A stretch of DNA of 64,000 bases from Sodiomyces alkalinus F11 (taxonomy: Eukaryota; Ascomycota; Sordariomycetes; Glomerellales; Plectosphaerellaceae), in NCBI RefSeq assembly GCF_003711515.1, contig NW_021167085.1, positions 2,314,838 to 2,378,837 on the forward strand. The letters are read 5' to 3'. The position numbers were made by a program, and so were the translations under genes. Shown in pieces: positions 12,378 to 24,958 of the stretch (its first letter is position 1; every line of letters starts with the position of its first letter). The notes beneath the pieces are model-generated. The model ran no database searches. It had not been told where the DNA came from and saw only the letters and a program-made list of their open reading frames with translations.

Positions 12378-13178
12378 ATTTACGACGTAGAGAAAAGAGA
12401 AGTGAAAAGGGAAGATGTAAAGGCGAAGGAATGCGTGAGGGTGAGAGTGTGAGAGGGTAGGTATAATGATGAGAGGAGAGCAAGTAAAGGGCGAAGGGCA
12501 ACGTCGTTGGAATTAACTTTGTTGGAATAAAACGTGAATGTAACACTCGGTATATCTTCTGTCTCGTTGTTTCTTTGTTTGTCAAAGCAAGCCTCGACAG
12601 GTCCCTTCTTGTTGTAGTGGGTTTGTTCTGTTCAGGACTAATTATTTGAGGCTTTTCATTGGAGAGCGGGGATGGCTTCCCCAGGATAAAGTAATTGACA
12701 TTCAACGCCGAAGGCATGATGCCGAAATCGCGGGGCATTTAATCGCAGTTCATGGATTCGTCCGACGGACCTCGGAGTCAAAAGAATTGAAGAACTATGA
12801 TTGGCTGCGATATGTACAGCGGTCCACCAGACGAGTGTCCCCTGTGACAATCCTTAGTCAGCCATCAGAGACTTTGACGTCGTCCAACGGAAAAAAAGAA
12901 GAAGGAAAAAGGGAAGAAAATAATTTAAAAGGGAAAAGAAAAGTACTCCGTAATACATCATATCAACAGGCTTCGCAGGCTTCACGACGAGCTTCACTGT
13001 ATTCTATTCCTCCCGTACCCCCACCCCACGTTATAACTTCGACATAATCACCAGAACTACAGATACACAACACATTAACAAATATCCCCATTTAGTAATC
13101 ACATACTTTCAAATACTGCCATCTTAGCATTGCGTCACAGTCACTGTTCCTCCCCGCCCCTCGAATGCGCTGGCCACG
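12378..13178. promoter_or_regulatory. Divergent intergenic promoter region (Dap1-like / Mgr3-like)
   Basis: These 801 bp separate two start codons facing away from each other and must hold both promoters. The region is A/G-rich near 12890-12950 and pyrimidine-rich just before the Mgr3-like start. I do not identify specific factor sites. Confidence 0.5.
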
Positions 13179-14786
13179 ATGCCGATGACGCACCTCTCCT
13201 CGTTTCGCGCTCTCAACCGAGCTCGAGTTTCCCTCCATCTCCTTCCAGCTCGAACACCGTACTTGAATACTTCCTCTTCCACCTCACTCTCTTCCTCACT
13301 CCGAACTGCACGACCATGGATTGCCACTACAATACTAGATTCTCACAAGGCCCGCCAACAATCCACATCAAATAAGCCCTCAGGTAGCTCCGGCAAGCCT
13401 AACATTAGGCATGTCGTGCCGCCCACGCCGTGGCAGCTACTTCGGCGCTCTTTTTCTCTCCGTGGAATCCTCTCCTCCTTAACTCCAAGTGGGATCAAGA
13501 AGCTCTATCGAGAGAGCCCCCTGGAGCTCGTGGCTGCCCTCGCCATGTACGTTTTCTCTCTCCTCCCACCTTCCTGCAAATTTCACAGTCGTCTTGCTGA
13601 CGTTCCCGTTCGTGTGGTTAGTCTCGCCGGCCTCATGGGCATATCGGCCTACATTGTCAATGTCTGCATCAACTACTTCTATGCGCCCCAGTTCACCCGA
13701 TACCCTCCCGCCATTGCCAAGTCTCTTCGGCGCGCCCTTTACTACACGAATATGCAGCCGGATCCTCAGTTGGCCAGGAAGTGGTATAAGAAGGCTCTGG
13801 AGCAGTGCGATGAACTGGGTCTCGACCCTTTCTCGGATGAGGTCCTGGGCATCAGGATTCAGACCGCTGCTTGGCTGGAGAAGATTGGCAACTACCAGGG
13901 CGCCATCACCATCCTGGAATCGGTGCGGAAGGATTGCACCAAATGGGTCGACGCCATGGAGAAGGCCGTCGCGGATGGCACCGTCGACAAATCAGGGAAT
14001 GTGCCCGTCGTCAAAAAGGGCGACGATAACGATCAGGACGATGACGAATCAGTCCCGGAGAACCTATGGCGGAAGCGCAACCGCCTGCTCGCCAAGGCCG
14101 TGGGCACGAGCACAAAACTCGGCGAGCTCTACGCCGACGATCACGTTAACGATTCCGAGAACGCCCAGACTCGTCTGACGTGGGCCGTCGAAACCGCCTT
14201 GTCCGAGGCAAGGAGGCGAGCTACCGAGGGCGTCAAACCGGAGGAAGGGAGCTGGCTCTCGCCCGAGGAGTTTGGCGGCGCCATGGAGTCGCTTGCCAAG
14301 CATTACGAGTCCAAGTCGCAGTTCCACCTCGCCGTGCCCTTGCTTTTCCAGGCCCTGCGGCTCTGCCAGAGTCCGTGTCACCGACCCACCATTATGAACA
14401 ACCTAGCCGTCTCCTTCGCACAGCACCCCGTGTTAAGCAGCGCCTCGGAACCGATCCCCAACGCCCCGGCCGTATCAAATGCCGTCGATGCTTCCGGCAT
14501 GCCGACCACGCGCGACGGCTTCCTCGAGGCAGCCTGGAACTGGGCCCGCAACGCCAGACGCCATGCCAAGGACGTGGAAGCGAGTGAGAGGACCCCTGAG
14601 TGTGACGAGGCCTGCGCCGTTGCACTGTCCAACATGGGGGATATTGCCGCCATGCAGGGTAAAGTTGCGGAAGCGCGCCGTCGATTTCAGCAATGCATCG
14701 AGCTGAGCCGCAAGATCGAGTTTGAGCAAGGCGTCACACAGGCAGAAGCCGGCCTGCGGAATCTCAGGACTGCTGGCGACGTGTAG
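13179..14786 (+). CDS. MGR3: Mgr3-like mitochondrial TPR protein, 510 aa
   Basis: Yeast Mgr3 is an inner-membrane adaptor that helps the i-AAA protease Yme1 take up substrates. Exons 13179-13546 and 13622-14786 give 511 codons including the stop. The N-terminus is a plausible mitochondrial presequence, rich in Arg/Ser/Leu and free of acids for about 50 residues. One membrane helix follows (about 115-138 after splicing), then the INYFYAPQF motif and helical repeats: a RKWYKKALEQCDELGLDPFSD segment and a closing NMGDIAAMQGKVAEARRRF repeat, which match the start and end of the Mgr3 repeat domain. An acidic low-complexity segment lies near 260-275. The 75 bp intron splits the membrane helix; it is a multiple of three and has no stop, so retention would insert 25 residues. 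The fungal family match is from layout and motifs; the Yme1 role is inferred from yeast. Confidence 0.82.
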   Translation: MPMTHLSSFRALNRARVSLHLLPARTPYLNTSSSTSLSSSLRTARPWIATTILDSHKARQQSTSNKPSGSSGKPNIRHVVPPTPWQLLRRSFSLRGILSSLTPSGIKKLYRESPLELVAALAMYVFSLLPPSCKFHSRLADVPVRVVSLAGLMGISAYIVNVCINYFYAPQFTRYPPAIAKSLRRALYYTNMQPDPQLARKWYKKALEQCDELGLDPFSDEVLGIRIQTAAWLEKIGNYQGAITILESVRKDCTKWVDAMEKAVADGTVDKSGNVPVVKKGDDNDQDDDESVPENLWRKRNRLLAKAVGTSTKLGELYADDHVNDSENAQTRLTWAVETALSEARRRATEGVKPEEGSWLSPEEFGGAMESLAKHYESKSQFHLAVPLLFQALRLCQSPCHRPTIMNNLAVSFAQHPVLSSASEPIPNAPAVSNAVDASGMPTTRDGFLEAAWNWARNARRHAKDVEASERTPECDEACAVALSNMGDIAAMQGKVAEARRRFQQCIELSRKIEFEQGVTQAEAGLRNLRTAGDV

Positions 14787-17245
14787 AGTCGACCATCTTG
14801 CAACGTTGATTGACTGTTTGCCATTCTCTTGTACCGACGAGAGAATCACCATACATACCATCGGTGTAGAGAGTGTTTGAAGCTTCGGCTCAGCGATGAC
14901 TCCTCTCCTCGTCCTCGCTGTTTGGCAATACACTTCACTTCAGGCACCTTGTTTTCTGTGATAACCTTCGTAGTGGCATCGCGGCTCCCCAGGTTGCCAG
15001 TTGATGCAACGTTCAACGTACAACGTACGGTGTACTCGGGATCTGCCATGGGATCAACCGCTCAGCCATAGGCAAACGCGACAGCAAGTAACTACGCCAC
15101 AGATCACCCGTCGCCATATGCTTTTTATAAACCCGTACCTCCGAAGACAGACCGATCTCTCATACCCAAAACGTCACGCCGAGACGAGCCAAGAGCCTTG
15201 CGTTTAGCGATTAGGGGGTGGAAAAGAGCCCCGGGGGGAAGGGGGTTCAAATGCCGACTGTGCCGGGATCGCCGAGCCTCAAATATACGCCATAGCTAGG
15301 ACATTGTCTGCAGCGTCTGCTCACTGGGCGATAGGCCATCGATTACATACGTCGTGCCACGAGGCGTGGCGCTCCATGTCTATCGTCTAAATCCGCCATT
15401 GAACAGTGACATCAGGTTGGCGTAGACAGCACTATGATATGAGCCGTGACTTGCCTACAGCCTTCTTCGCACCGGCCAAGTTGTTGATGCTAGGGATTTC
15501 AAGAAGCGACGGTCCCACAGCATGTTAGCTCCCGGCATCGAAAATGCCGGGCCGAGACGAGAAACAAAAGCAGGCTTCTACTTCGTATTCGCGCCATCGC
15601 GGACTCGGGGGTCCGACAATCCCACTCTCTGTACGTACTGTAGTGTATGTTGAAGGCACAAGAAATGGAGGGGTTGTAATTTGGACAGGGGGTCCATCAG
15701 TGAATTCCCTACCTATGCAGATCCGGTAGCCGCCTTATTATGTTCACGCCCATTGCGTGAGCGTCCACCCTCTGCGGGGGCCGCAAATTCAGCCTACCCT
15801 TTTGCGCGAGCGCAGCGAAAAGGTCTCCCAAATGTCGGGATATGCGCGTGGTGTTATCCCTGCTTTTCATCCATCCACGCCCCCCCTCCTTTTTTTTTTG
15901 CCCACGAATACGCGGTTTGGGTACGACCTGCTTGACATTTTGCAGCTGCCGACCTCCCCATTGCATACCCGCTTTTCCGCTTTCCCCTATCTTTCTCCAC
16001 ACGGCCGTTGATGATGAGGGATGAGCCATACTGTCAATGCTAACGATGGCGTGACAGATTTTCTGCCTTTGATTTCAAATCTCGGTGATAGATTACGATA
16101 TCAATAATTCGAGGGCTTGCAAGGGTCAAGTCGCTGCAGATACCTGGCAGATATATCGCGTTTGATCACTGCCGGCTGCCCATACTTGGCGCGGAAGACC
16201 AGAGAGAGGCAGCGCTATCGACATACTCTACATGTTTCTTTCATAGTGACTCACCTTCGCAAATTGAGGCTTTGCGCTGGTTATCCAGGAGAGATGGTTT
16301 GCCGGACTGCCGGACTGCCGGACCTCCTGTGGAATTTGGTAGGTATGACTGCGCCGCTTGATATGACGTTCAGGCTCAGCCCAGGATAGGCAGATTGTCG
16401 GTCCCCTCGCGAAGCCTATTGGACGACTCCGGAAAGAAACGTTGAACTTGCTCTGGTTACATTGTTGGATGCCCACGCTTTCTTCATACTTCTTTCTCGC
16501 TATCGGCGGTGAAGAAGACCTAATTGACTGACCTGGACTCGGCGTTCCCCTGGACGGGGGCCCCTTCGTTGCATATGCATGCACCGTGCCCCGAGCCAAC
16601 GAGCCAGTCAAGTGATGGTGGACAGGAGGGGGGTTCATTTATTTCCACGTCGAGAATCAAGCCGTTGCTATACCTAGAACCCCCCCATCTAGCAACCCCA
16701 ACTTTGGCCAATTCTTTGTCCGCATGCGGTTCCACCCATGCGAAGATCACCCCCTGACCTAGCGTAAGGCTGCCGTAATACGGCGTAAAGGGGACGTCTC
16801 GTCTCTCTTGGTAATCTGCCTCTCAGTTGCGGTGTTATGTAACTTTCATTTTTGTATTAACCGGCTGTGGTTGGCAAGCGAAGGGGCTTGCCACCGTTCT
16901 TGGACCCCCCGTCTACTGTCACGTACCATCGGCGCAAGACAAAATTGTTGAATCGAGTTAGGGGGGGTGGAGTGTAGGAGTGTGTCTCGCCGCTGCTGCT
17001 ACACTACCCGAGAAGGCGGAGGAACAGGCACAACTGGATCAGTCGACATATCATCCTTGTCCGCCTTGCCTGTGTGGACGATCTGATATATTAGGCCGCT
17101 GCCGTCCTACTCTCCTAGACTCCTAGTCGTGGATCCATATTCATTCCATCACGCTCTAGGTTCAATCTCCAACTCGCCAAACTCCAGATATTCCAAGTAC
17201 TAGAAAACGAAACGAAGATTCAACCCCACGATAACTCAGCTTTGC
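14787..17245. other. Intergenic region, no gene seen
   Basis: It contains the 3' flank of the Mgr3-like gene and the promoter of the bZIP gene. A stretch near 15003-15036 holds three overlapping AACGT(A/T)CAACGTAC-like motifs. A tandem GCCGGACT runs for 2.75 copies at 16301-16322. A G-rich segment with GGGGGTTCAAATGCC at about 15240 resembles a tRNA B-box by chance only (see rejected items). No supported coding region. Confidence 0.55.
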
Positions 17246-18185
17246 ATGGCGAGACTATATGCCTTTCAGATGGGAGACATGGGTAATTTCTCGGATTCTG
17301 ACTATCGCTACCACCACTGCGACGAGAACAACTACCAGCCAGAAGTGGCCAACTCGTCAGGGCCCATGAGCCCCGTATCCTCACCTCATGTGAGTTTGAC
17401 GATCACCGACCTACCGCGGCTTTTTGAGCTTCCGTTTCCGCAGAGATGCCTCTTCTGTGAAGGAGAAGACGGCAGAACAGAATGCGCGCTGACTGTTGCG
17501 AGCCTCAGTTTGCGACAACATTCCATTCAGACGCGGATGCCTTGATGGCCTGCTTGAGGGTTTACCCAGACTCCACGAGCTCAAGAGCAGCGTCGTACTC
17601 CCCACAACCGCCCACGCCGCCATGCGAACAATCAGGACAGCCGAAAGACCTTGCCCACACATCACAAGGCTCGCCGTACATGTCCGACTCGCCACAATCC
17701 CCGCCGGGAAGCAAGCCGGCGCCAAAAAGGAAACGGGAGAATCGGTACAAGGACGCACCGCCGTCGGTGCTCTCGGTATGTCTACCTGGCTCTGGCGTTA
17801 TACATTTCGGTTTCGTCCAAGGGGGGAAGAGAAAAGAAGAAGGAAAAGGAAAGAAGAAAAATAAGCTAACCTTTGATTGCAGCGACGACGGGCCCAGAAT
17901 CGAGCCTCACAGCGCGCCTACCGCGAGAGAAAGGACCAGCGCATCAAGGACCTCGAAGTGATGCTCTCGGAGCAGAAACAGAGAAACGATGCGCTAAGTC
18001 AGGCATATACCACCCTTCATACACAGTACATGGGCTTCCGGGCTGCCCAAGTCAGGATCCAGCCGCCCACGTCCATGTACGATATGCCGACGACCATGAT
18101 AGCTACCGGGCTTGCACCAAGCGCAGGCTCTGCGCTGGGGGGCGATGTGTTTCTGTACCAAAACCTGCCAGCATATACAGGTTGA
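17246..18185 (+). CDS. Small bZIP transcription factor, 237 aa, three exons
   Basis: Exons 17246-17389, 17509-17775 and 17883-18185 make 238 codons including the stop. The third exon opens with the fungal AP-1/Yap-type basic region RRRAQNRASQRAYRERKDQR, containing the N-x2-S-Q-x-A-x-R signature, followed by a short leucine heptad (L, Q, L, L) to about residue 182. Exon 2 is Ser/Pro-rich with a PAPKRKREN basic patch just before the bZIP, a likely nuclear signal. The first acceptor was chosen as CAG at 17506-17508: nearer acceptors run into a stop, and a CTGAC branch site lies 19 bp upstream. The last intron (107 bp) has a GCTAAC branch site. It should bind DNA as a dimer. The C-terminal 70 residues have no known domain, and I saw no Cys-rich redox domain of the Yap1 kind. 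Target genes are unknown. Confidence 0.85.
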
Positions 18186-21037
18186 TGACGAGACCCGGGT
18201 TGGCCGGGGGAAGGCCATGCACTGAATAGAGACATCTGATCGACACGATATAGAGGCGTTTTTTTGGTTGCCATCTCTGCTGTACAGGGTGTGAATTCCG
18301 GAAGGGAAAGAAGAAAGAGCATGAGTTCATGGCGGATCGGTCAAGCCAAAATGAAAGCCAGAGCTATGGCTGGTTGGGTAATTTCGAGGGGTTTTCCAGG
18401 GTTCTTCAGGGCACAACGGGGTTATGGGAAGCGACTGTGGCACCATCTTATTATGTATAGTGCAGGAAAGACTTTCGGATCATCCAGCCTCTTGCGCAAC
18501 ATGAGATGGGTGGATTTGACTGATATACCATATCATATTAACCAGCCTCGAACCACGTGCCTGGAGATGATTAGGTGCAGGTGATGGGATATACTTCGTC
18601 GTACTTCAGTAATATCATGGAACAAGTCCATATCGATCTCCTACGGCCCTACCCCCTTCGATATGTAAACTTCGCTATGGTTTGGTCACGTACCTACTTT
18701 TCATATATATCGTTTCTCCCACATGTTTTCGCATGACAAGATAGTGAACCTAACGGCAGTGTGATGGCAGTTCTCGTCACAGAGCGACTTGACATGATCC
18801 CTCTCCGGGCCCAAGTGGTGGGATACAGCTGTCCCGGTCCGTTTAGACGGTGGTATCTTTAAGAAAACAGCAAAACAGCCGGTTTTCAGGCGGTTATGCT
18901 ATGCACTATGCGACTTATCGATAACCTTTATATAACGTGGGAGTCGAATAGTCAGAGATTGGCTGTCGGGGAAGCCGCAAGAGGCGGCATTCGGAAAGAT
19001 CTCGGAAGCTCCGGGAGTCCGGTGATGGTGCGATAGGGGCAACCTGGGTGACTGGGTCCTGATAATCAAGGGGTTAACAGGCCAGGTGAGTCGTGACCGG
19101 TTTACCTTCTGCGAAGCCCAGCTGACATTTCAGGTAATTCGTGCTTCGATACTTCGTGCTCCGGACTTCGGACATAGAAGCGAGGAGTGGAAATGTCCAA
19201 TTCCAATTCACTGGGCAAGGGACGATGTCTTGTCTTTCTTGTGATTTGACTCGTGTCTTGGCAGGGCGAGAGTCATATTACCAGATCACACCGACAATCG
19301 GACCAGGCACCGGTTTCTCCTTGAAGCGCGCCAAGTTGGTCACATGTGACATGTATCCGTACTGCTTTCACTGTGCATCCCACTCCGTACCTGCGTCGAA
19401 TATGATGGAAGGATGGAAGATTGGGAGTCAACGAACGAGGTGAGGGAAGAGGCCACCTGGAAGGAGTCTAGAGGTCGGGACCAGATACGGTACGTTAGTC
19501 AATGTCGCAGAGGTGCGTTGGTGGGGGGATTCGTACGTCGTATGTTCCGGGTTCTCGTAACTTTAGTTGTCCAAATGGCATCATTGTTATAACCTAAGGT
19601 ATGTACATTGGAACAAGATGAGTTCATTTGTTTTACGAATACATCGGATCAACATTGACATCTACCAGGTATCTTACCTTAGGTAAATATTCGTACACAA
19701 AGTGCAGGTAAATACCTTACAGGGGCGATGCAGAGACATCCCCTGGTGACCTGCTCATCCCGCTCCTGCCACCGTTGCTGGCAGGTACCAACGGTAACGA
19801 GGGTCGATACTTCCGCCAGCGGGTAAATCCGCACAAGTAAGAGTGTACCGGGCTAGCGACGCAGGGTACCCATGTACCCACTACCCCGCATTCTTGCCAC
19901 GAGCTGAAGCTGATCTGGTACCTTCGACCCCCGGTGGACGAGTGGACCTATTTGCGTCACCTCCTCCTCATTGGAGGCCGAGAAGTTTCCACTACCTACC
20001 AGCACGTACAGCAGCAGGCTGGAGCTTTCCCCGCAGATTCCGTTGCTGTTTGACAGGAGCTGTACTGTTACTGAGCATCAATTCATCAATTGACAAGACT
20101 TCTTGCTCACATTACATCTGGGTAGCGGGTGAGGAACTCGAGAATAACGAATTGGTCTGCCAGTAAAGACAAACTGAGTACCAGGTAAATTGGAGACAAA
20201 GAACAGAGTACGCGATATGGGTTAGCTACGTAATCCAGTGCAGAGTGGGGAAAAGGGAGTTCTGGGCCGATACAGGACAAGGTTAGAACCACCTATAACC
20301 ACCTCATCGCCTAGTCACACCACAGCCAAATGTCATGTTGGGTGAGGTCACGCGATCGCCTCCGTCTCCGGTCTCGTCCACTCAAATCCCCAGCCATCCA
20401 CAGGTACATGCATGCATAGGTAAGTAAGGTACTTCAGAAGAACCTCGTCATATTGAGACGTGGGGTTTGCCAACTGAGGTACCTGAGGTCCTGAGGAACC
20501 TACCTCCCTTAAGGTACCCTGTGTCTTGTAAGTTGTCACTCCATGGTCCCAGCTTCCCCTGTTTCGGCAGCGTGCCCGGTGATTGCGTGATGTGATAGGC
20601 TGTGGGCCGCCAGGGTCTCTCACCATCTCGTCCTCCCCATTCTCCTTTAAAAGCCGCCAGGCTAGCTGCCTCCATGCTCCTAGTGGTATGCCCTAGCCAT
20701 CTCCATCTCGCCCATCTCGCCCATCTTGTTATATACTACCGATCTATCTGTGCCTACTCTGTAGCCGGTTTCCCCCCTACCATATTAAACCGTCCCTTCT
20801 TCAAATCGCGTTCCCCCTCGTCCCTCATTCCTTCCATCATTCTACACCATCTCTTCTCCTCCAAACATCTCAACTACCGCAAACAGACCTGCTAATTCAC
20901 ACCCTCTCACCAACCACAATCCCTATTTCTTCATCAACTCGCATCAATTCTACCAACTCTCAACCCATATCCTCTGCTCCGACTTCCCATCTACTCATCC
21001 TGACCTCTAAACGACGATCGTCTCTTCTTCCATAAAC
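18186..21037. other. Intergenic region and upstream leader of the Stf2-like gene
   Basis: The region carries many copies of a short palindrome-like motif built from ACCTTAGGTA/TACCTAAGG (19590, 19675, 20475-20520). The last 250 bp before 21038 are strongly pyrimidine-rich on the + strand, typical of fungal leaders, with CATCTCGCC repeated at 20702-20727. No coding region is supported. Confidence 0.55.
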
Positions 21038-21864
21038 AGTGAGTCTTCCCCTCGGCTTCGGTGCCTCAGGTGCAGTGAGGATTTGTCCCGTTTCCCCGCA
21101 TCTGTATCCCCATCACCACCTTACACCATTGTGTCATCCGGCATTGACCTGTCTCCTCCCGCTACCCGCCGTTTCTCATCGTCTTGTCACTATTGAACGA
21201 ACCTACATGCCACCTTCACCATTGCCGTCATCATCAAAGTCGAAGCATTCCGATGTTCGCCTAAATGATGGTGTATTGGTGTTCGGTCTCGTCAACATCT
21301 TGCCAGTCTTACAAAGTGGTCGTGGGATGTTCGGCTGACATTTGTGGCTCTCCTCGCAGTGACCCGCTCGCACAAGTTCAACGACCGTAACCACGTCGGC
21401 TTGGCCGACGGTACCGCCGCCCCCGAGGACCATCTCCCACGCTACTTCGGGAAATCTGGCTTTGAGGGTACCGACCCCAAGAAGATCAAGAAGCAGGGTG
21501 GTGGTCGGGCCAATTGGTATGACTTTCCCGCTCTTTGATGGTTTCATCTCAGATTCGCAGTCCTACATCAGACAGGCACAGACCCGGCTAACTCAATTAT
21601 TTGCATCACAGGGGTGCCGTTGGCGAGGAGATTGTCGACGAAGGGGACTTCCACTTTGTCAAAGCTCGTCGTCGCTCCAACAGCAGTGGCTTCGCTCACC
21701 ATATCCGCGACTTCAAGACCAAGTTCGACGTGAATGAGCCAGAGCCGGTCTTCGAGGAGTCTGTCCACGGTCCTCACGAGGAAGAGTCCGGCGAGGAAAT
21801 TTCCAAGACGGAGACCTCGGAAAGTAGCCGCTCATCTGATGACGAGAAGCTCATGCACAAATAA
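21038..21864 (+). CDS. STF2: Stf2/Tma10-like hydrophilic protein, 136 aa; ATG split by an intron
   Basis: Yeast Stf2 is linked to the F1Fo-ATPase inhibitor and Tma10 to ribosomes; both are small hydrophilins important in desiccation or stress. The protein begins MTRSHKFNDRNHVG. It has the family core PRYFGKSGFEGTDPKKIKK followed by QGGGRANW (after splicing), then a VKARRRSNSSGF segment and an acidic, Ser-rich tail. Only the A of the start codon lies in the first exon (21038); TG follows at 21360 after a 321 bp intron with GTGAGT donor and CGCAG acceptor. The other exons are 21360-21516 and 21612-21864 (intron 95 bp). Total 137 codons including stop. The family sequence starts exactly with MTR, which supports this start. 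The long pyrimidine-rich leader upstream fits a highly expressed gene. Confidence 0.85.
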
Positions 21865-23241
21865 TTCCACACGAGCCTTGCATCTGTGAGCGCGGGACCT
21901 TGAGATGCGGGGCAGTCGTGTTTACTACGATTTCAGGATGATATTGCTTAACGGAACGGCCTGGATGTGCTGTATTTGCTACTACAAGGATTGACCGGGG
22001 TTTCGGCTTCCTCGGCCAAGCGAATTGATTTTGGGACTTGGCTTTTCTCTGAAGAATGGCCAGAAATAGGAGCGTTGGTGGCAGGTATGGAGCACAGCAT
22101 CTTCGCCAGATCCTCCCTCTCCCCTGCTTCTCTTCGAATGACTGGCCTCGGCGATGGATACTCAGGGGCGGCGCGCTCACGATCTTGACGATGACACTTC
22201 ACATTTGGTGGCTACTGTATTATTTAAACTTACTTCAGATATGAAAAAGGCATAGGATCTTCTTGAAAGAGTAGATCCGTGCTCTGTACATCATCTTGCT
22301 TTTCTCCTGGGAAACAAACGCAACATGTGAGAGGATGTGATTGTCCTTGTCCTTGTCCTGGCTACGTTGGTCGCGAGACAGATTCCAGCCTCCGTTGCGT
22401 CGGCGGAAGAAGTAGGACTTTTGAAGGCACTGGAGATGTGCGTGCTTCGTGGGAGGGGCAGAGATATAACCGACCTTGTGACGGTGCAGTTACCCCGAGT
22501 ACCAGCACCACCGAGGGATCGTTCTCCTCGAGGACCGAGAAAACGGAACCAATGTGGTTGAACAGTTGGACAACCTTGATAAACGTCCTACCTTGGCAAC
22601 CAATGCTTCATTTTGATTTGCACTTCCAGGTACCACGTCTACCCTTTCTCCTCGACCGACCTACCATCAGAAGAAGTCTCTAGCAGTCAGCGACTCTGTA
22701 TACCTGGTGCTGAGTGATGAAAATCTTAGGAGAAAAATAGAATCATCCATGCTTATATTATGTAGTGTATTACTTCGCCTTCAGAATGGAACGACCGACT
22801 TTATTTGAACGGGGATTCTCTCCTCTTGTCCATGAACCTATGCCAAGACCGTCAGGGGGCGATGTTGATTCACAGACCCCACCGTTGATGGTGGCTTGGC
22901 TTTTCTTATCTAATCAGTAGACTCGACTCCACAGACGGAGATGGGTTGGTCGTACACTACCGTAGGTACCGTACCCACTTGTTTGCTCAGCCACGCGCCC
23001 GACCTGTAAACACGTAAGAATGTAAGACGCACCAAGCCACAACCGGGACTTCAGGAGGATCCGAACTTCTTGTTACGGCACGTACGGGAGTACAGGGATA
23101 CCAAGAGATGCCCTTCCTCCATCCATCCTAAGAGACGAAGCAAACTCTCCTATTCCGTCCTCTCCGCCAACCTCCAGTCAACGAACCCGCGGGACCTGCG
23201 AACCCGACCTCATCCGCGCATCACCGTAAAACGACTACACC
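21865..23241. other. Intergenic region, no gene seen
   Basis: It contains the 3' flank of the Stf2-like gene and the promoter of the Cdc50-like gene. A CTTGTCCTTGTCC repeat lies at 22343-22362 and a CGTAGGTACCGTACCC motif at 22962. No open frame shows family motifs. Confidence 0.55.
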
Positions 23242-24958
23242 ATGTCCGCGTCTCCGCCTGGCGTGGGCCGCGACGGTTCAATCCAGTCGAATGATTCGAA
23301 CGACAAGCAACCTACGAAGAAGAAGAGCCGTCGTCCTGCAAGTGAGTAGAAGGCTCGGCGGGAAGAATAAAAATGGGAAACGAAGCGGCTGTTGGGACTC
23401 TTCCACTGACGATTTCTTCCCCCGATTAGATACCGCGTTTCGGCAGCAGCGGCTGAAAGCATGGCAGTGAGTCTATCTCCCGTGTTTCGGCGGTCCCTGG
23501 GGGGTGTGACGAGGGCGCTTTGTGAAAAAGGGGGAACAAACCATTGCTAACTGTTGTTGATGAAAGACCCATTTTGACGCCTAAAACGGTCCTTCCGCTT
23601 TTCTTCACCATCGGAATCATATTTGCCCCCATCGGTGGCCTGCTACTATATGCCAGTTCTGAGGTTCGCATTCGAGACGGCGCTCATTTATAAAGCGCCC
23701 TCCCTTTCTTCCTCCTTCTGTGTGGTGGTGGTTCCTAATTCCCAACAACACTGCGCAGGTCAAAGAAATTCGGATCGAATATACTGGGTGCAAGATCGAT
23801 GCGCCCTTGGGCAATGATCTGGTGGACATGCCAAGTGACCGCATCTTTACTGCGTTCAAGAGCGAAAGCGCTCCAGGGACGGCAAGATGGAGGAGGATTG
23901 AGAACGTTCCGACAAGACCCCGCTGGGGCCTCGAATATAATGCTACGGTCTGCGAGATCGAGTTCACCATTCCAGAGGACATGGGCCCTCCCGTCCTCTT
24001 CTACTACCACCTCACCAATTTCTACCAGAACCATCGCCGATATGTCGCGTCCTTCTTCCCCAAGCAGCTCAAGGGCGACGCCGAGAGCGCCAGCGCGGTG
24101 AACGGGTCGGAGTGCGATCCCCTGAAGTGGGACGAGGAGGCCCAGAAGCCCATATACCCCTGCGGCCTCATCGCGAACTCTTTATTCAACGACACCTTCA
24201 CCTCTCCCCTGATGCATAATGTCCAGGGCTCCAGCGACCGCAGCACCGTATATGAGATGCAGAACAACACGGACATCGCCTGGGCGTCGGATGGGGACCT
24301 TTACGGCCGCACCCAGTACGAGCCCAGCGACGTCATGCCGCCCCCCAACTGGCGCGTGACCTTCCCGAACTACACAACGGAGAACCCGCCTCCCGACCTG
24401 GGCGACTGGCAGGCCTTCCAGGTCTGGATGCGTACGGCGGGCCTGCCTGAGTTCAGCAAGCTGTACCAGAGGAACAACGACGAGCCGATGAGGACGGGTA
24501 CCTATACGGTTAACGTCACGGACAGTGCGTATACATCTTTCTTACTTTGTCACTGGGGGGCCCATCGGGTGGATTGGGCGCAGGGCAGGCAGCTGACGTG
24601 AGCGAACAGATTTCCCGACTTTGGAATACAAGGGGACCAAGTCCATTGTGATCTCCACGCGGACGGTGATGGGCGGCAGGAACAGTTTCCTGGGCATTTC
24701 TTACATTGTCGTCGGTGGTTTGTGCATTGTTTTGGGGGCCATCTTTACCGTCACCCATCTCCTCAAGCCCAGGTTAGTCCGAAAAAGAAGCATGAAGACA
24801 GAAAACCCGGCTCAGCGGCCTAACTAACATGGCATAGGAAACTGGGCGACCATACCTACCTATCCTGGAACAACGTCCCCGGTGCGAAGCCGGGCCAAAC
24901 CGGAGGCCAGAACACGGCATTTGCTTCGGGCCGCGAACTACGACCCGGCGAGGCTTAG
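23242..24958 (+). CDS. CDC50: Cdc50/Lem3-family flippase subunit, 427 aa, six exons
   Basis: Cdc50 proteins are the non-catalytic partners of P4-ATPases that flip phospholipids from the outer to the inner leaflet in Golgi, endosome and plasma membranes. Exons: 23242-23341, 23430-23466, 23567-23663, 23759-24524, 24610-24772, 24838-24958, total 428 codons with the stop. The first cytosolic segment is Lys/Arg-rich, with the [15 protein letters not shown] motif typical of the family. TM1 follows (about 52-75), then EIRIEYTGC, a large lumenal domain with several N-glycosylation sequons (NATV, NGSE, NDTF, NNTD, NYTT, NVTD) and paired cysteines. TM2 ([20 protein letters not shown]) precedes a short tail ending YLSWNN. 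All five introns are 65-100 bp. The gene is convergent with SPT16. Which Cdc50/Lem3 paralogue this is cannot be told here. Confidence 0.93.

Noticed and set aside
15180..15270. tRNA-like B-box sequence GGTTCAAATGCC
   Set aside because: The matching A-box and a seven-base acceptor stem are not found; no cloverleaf can be drawn.
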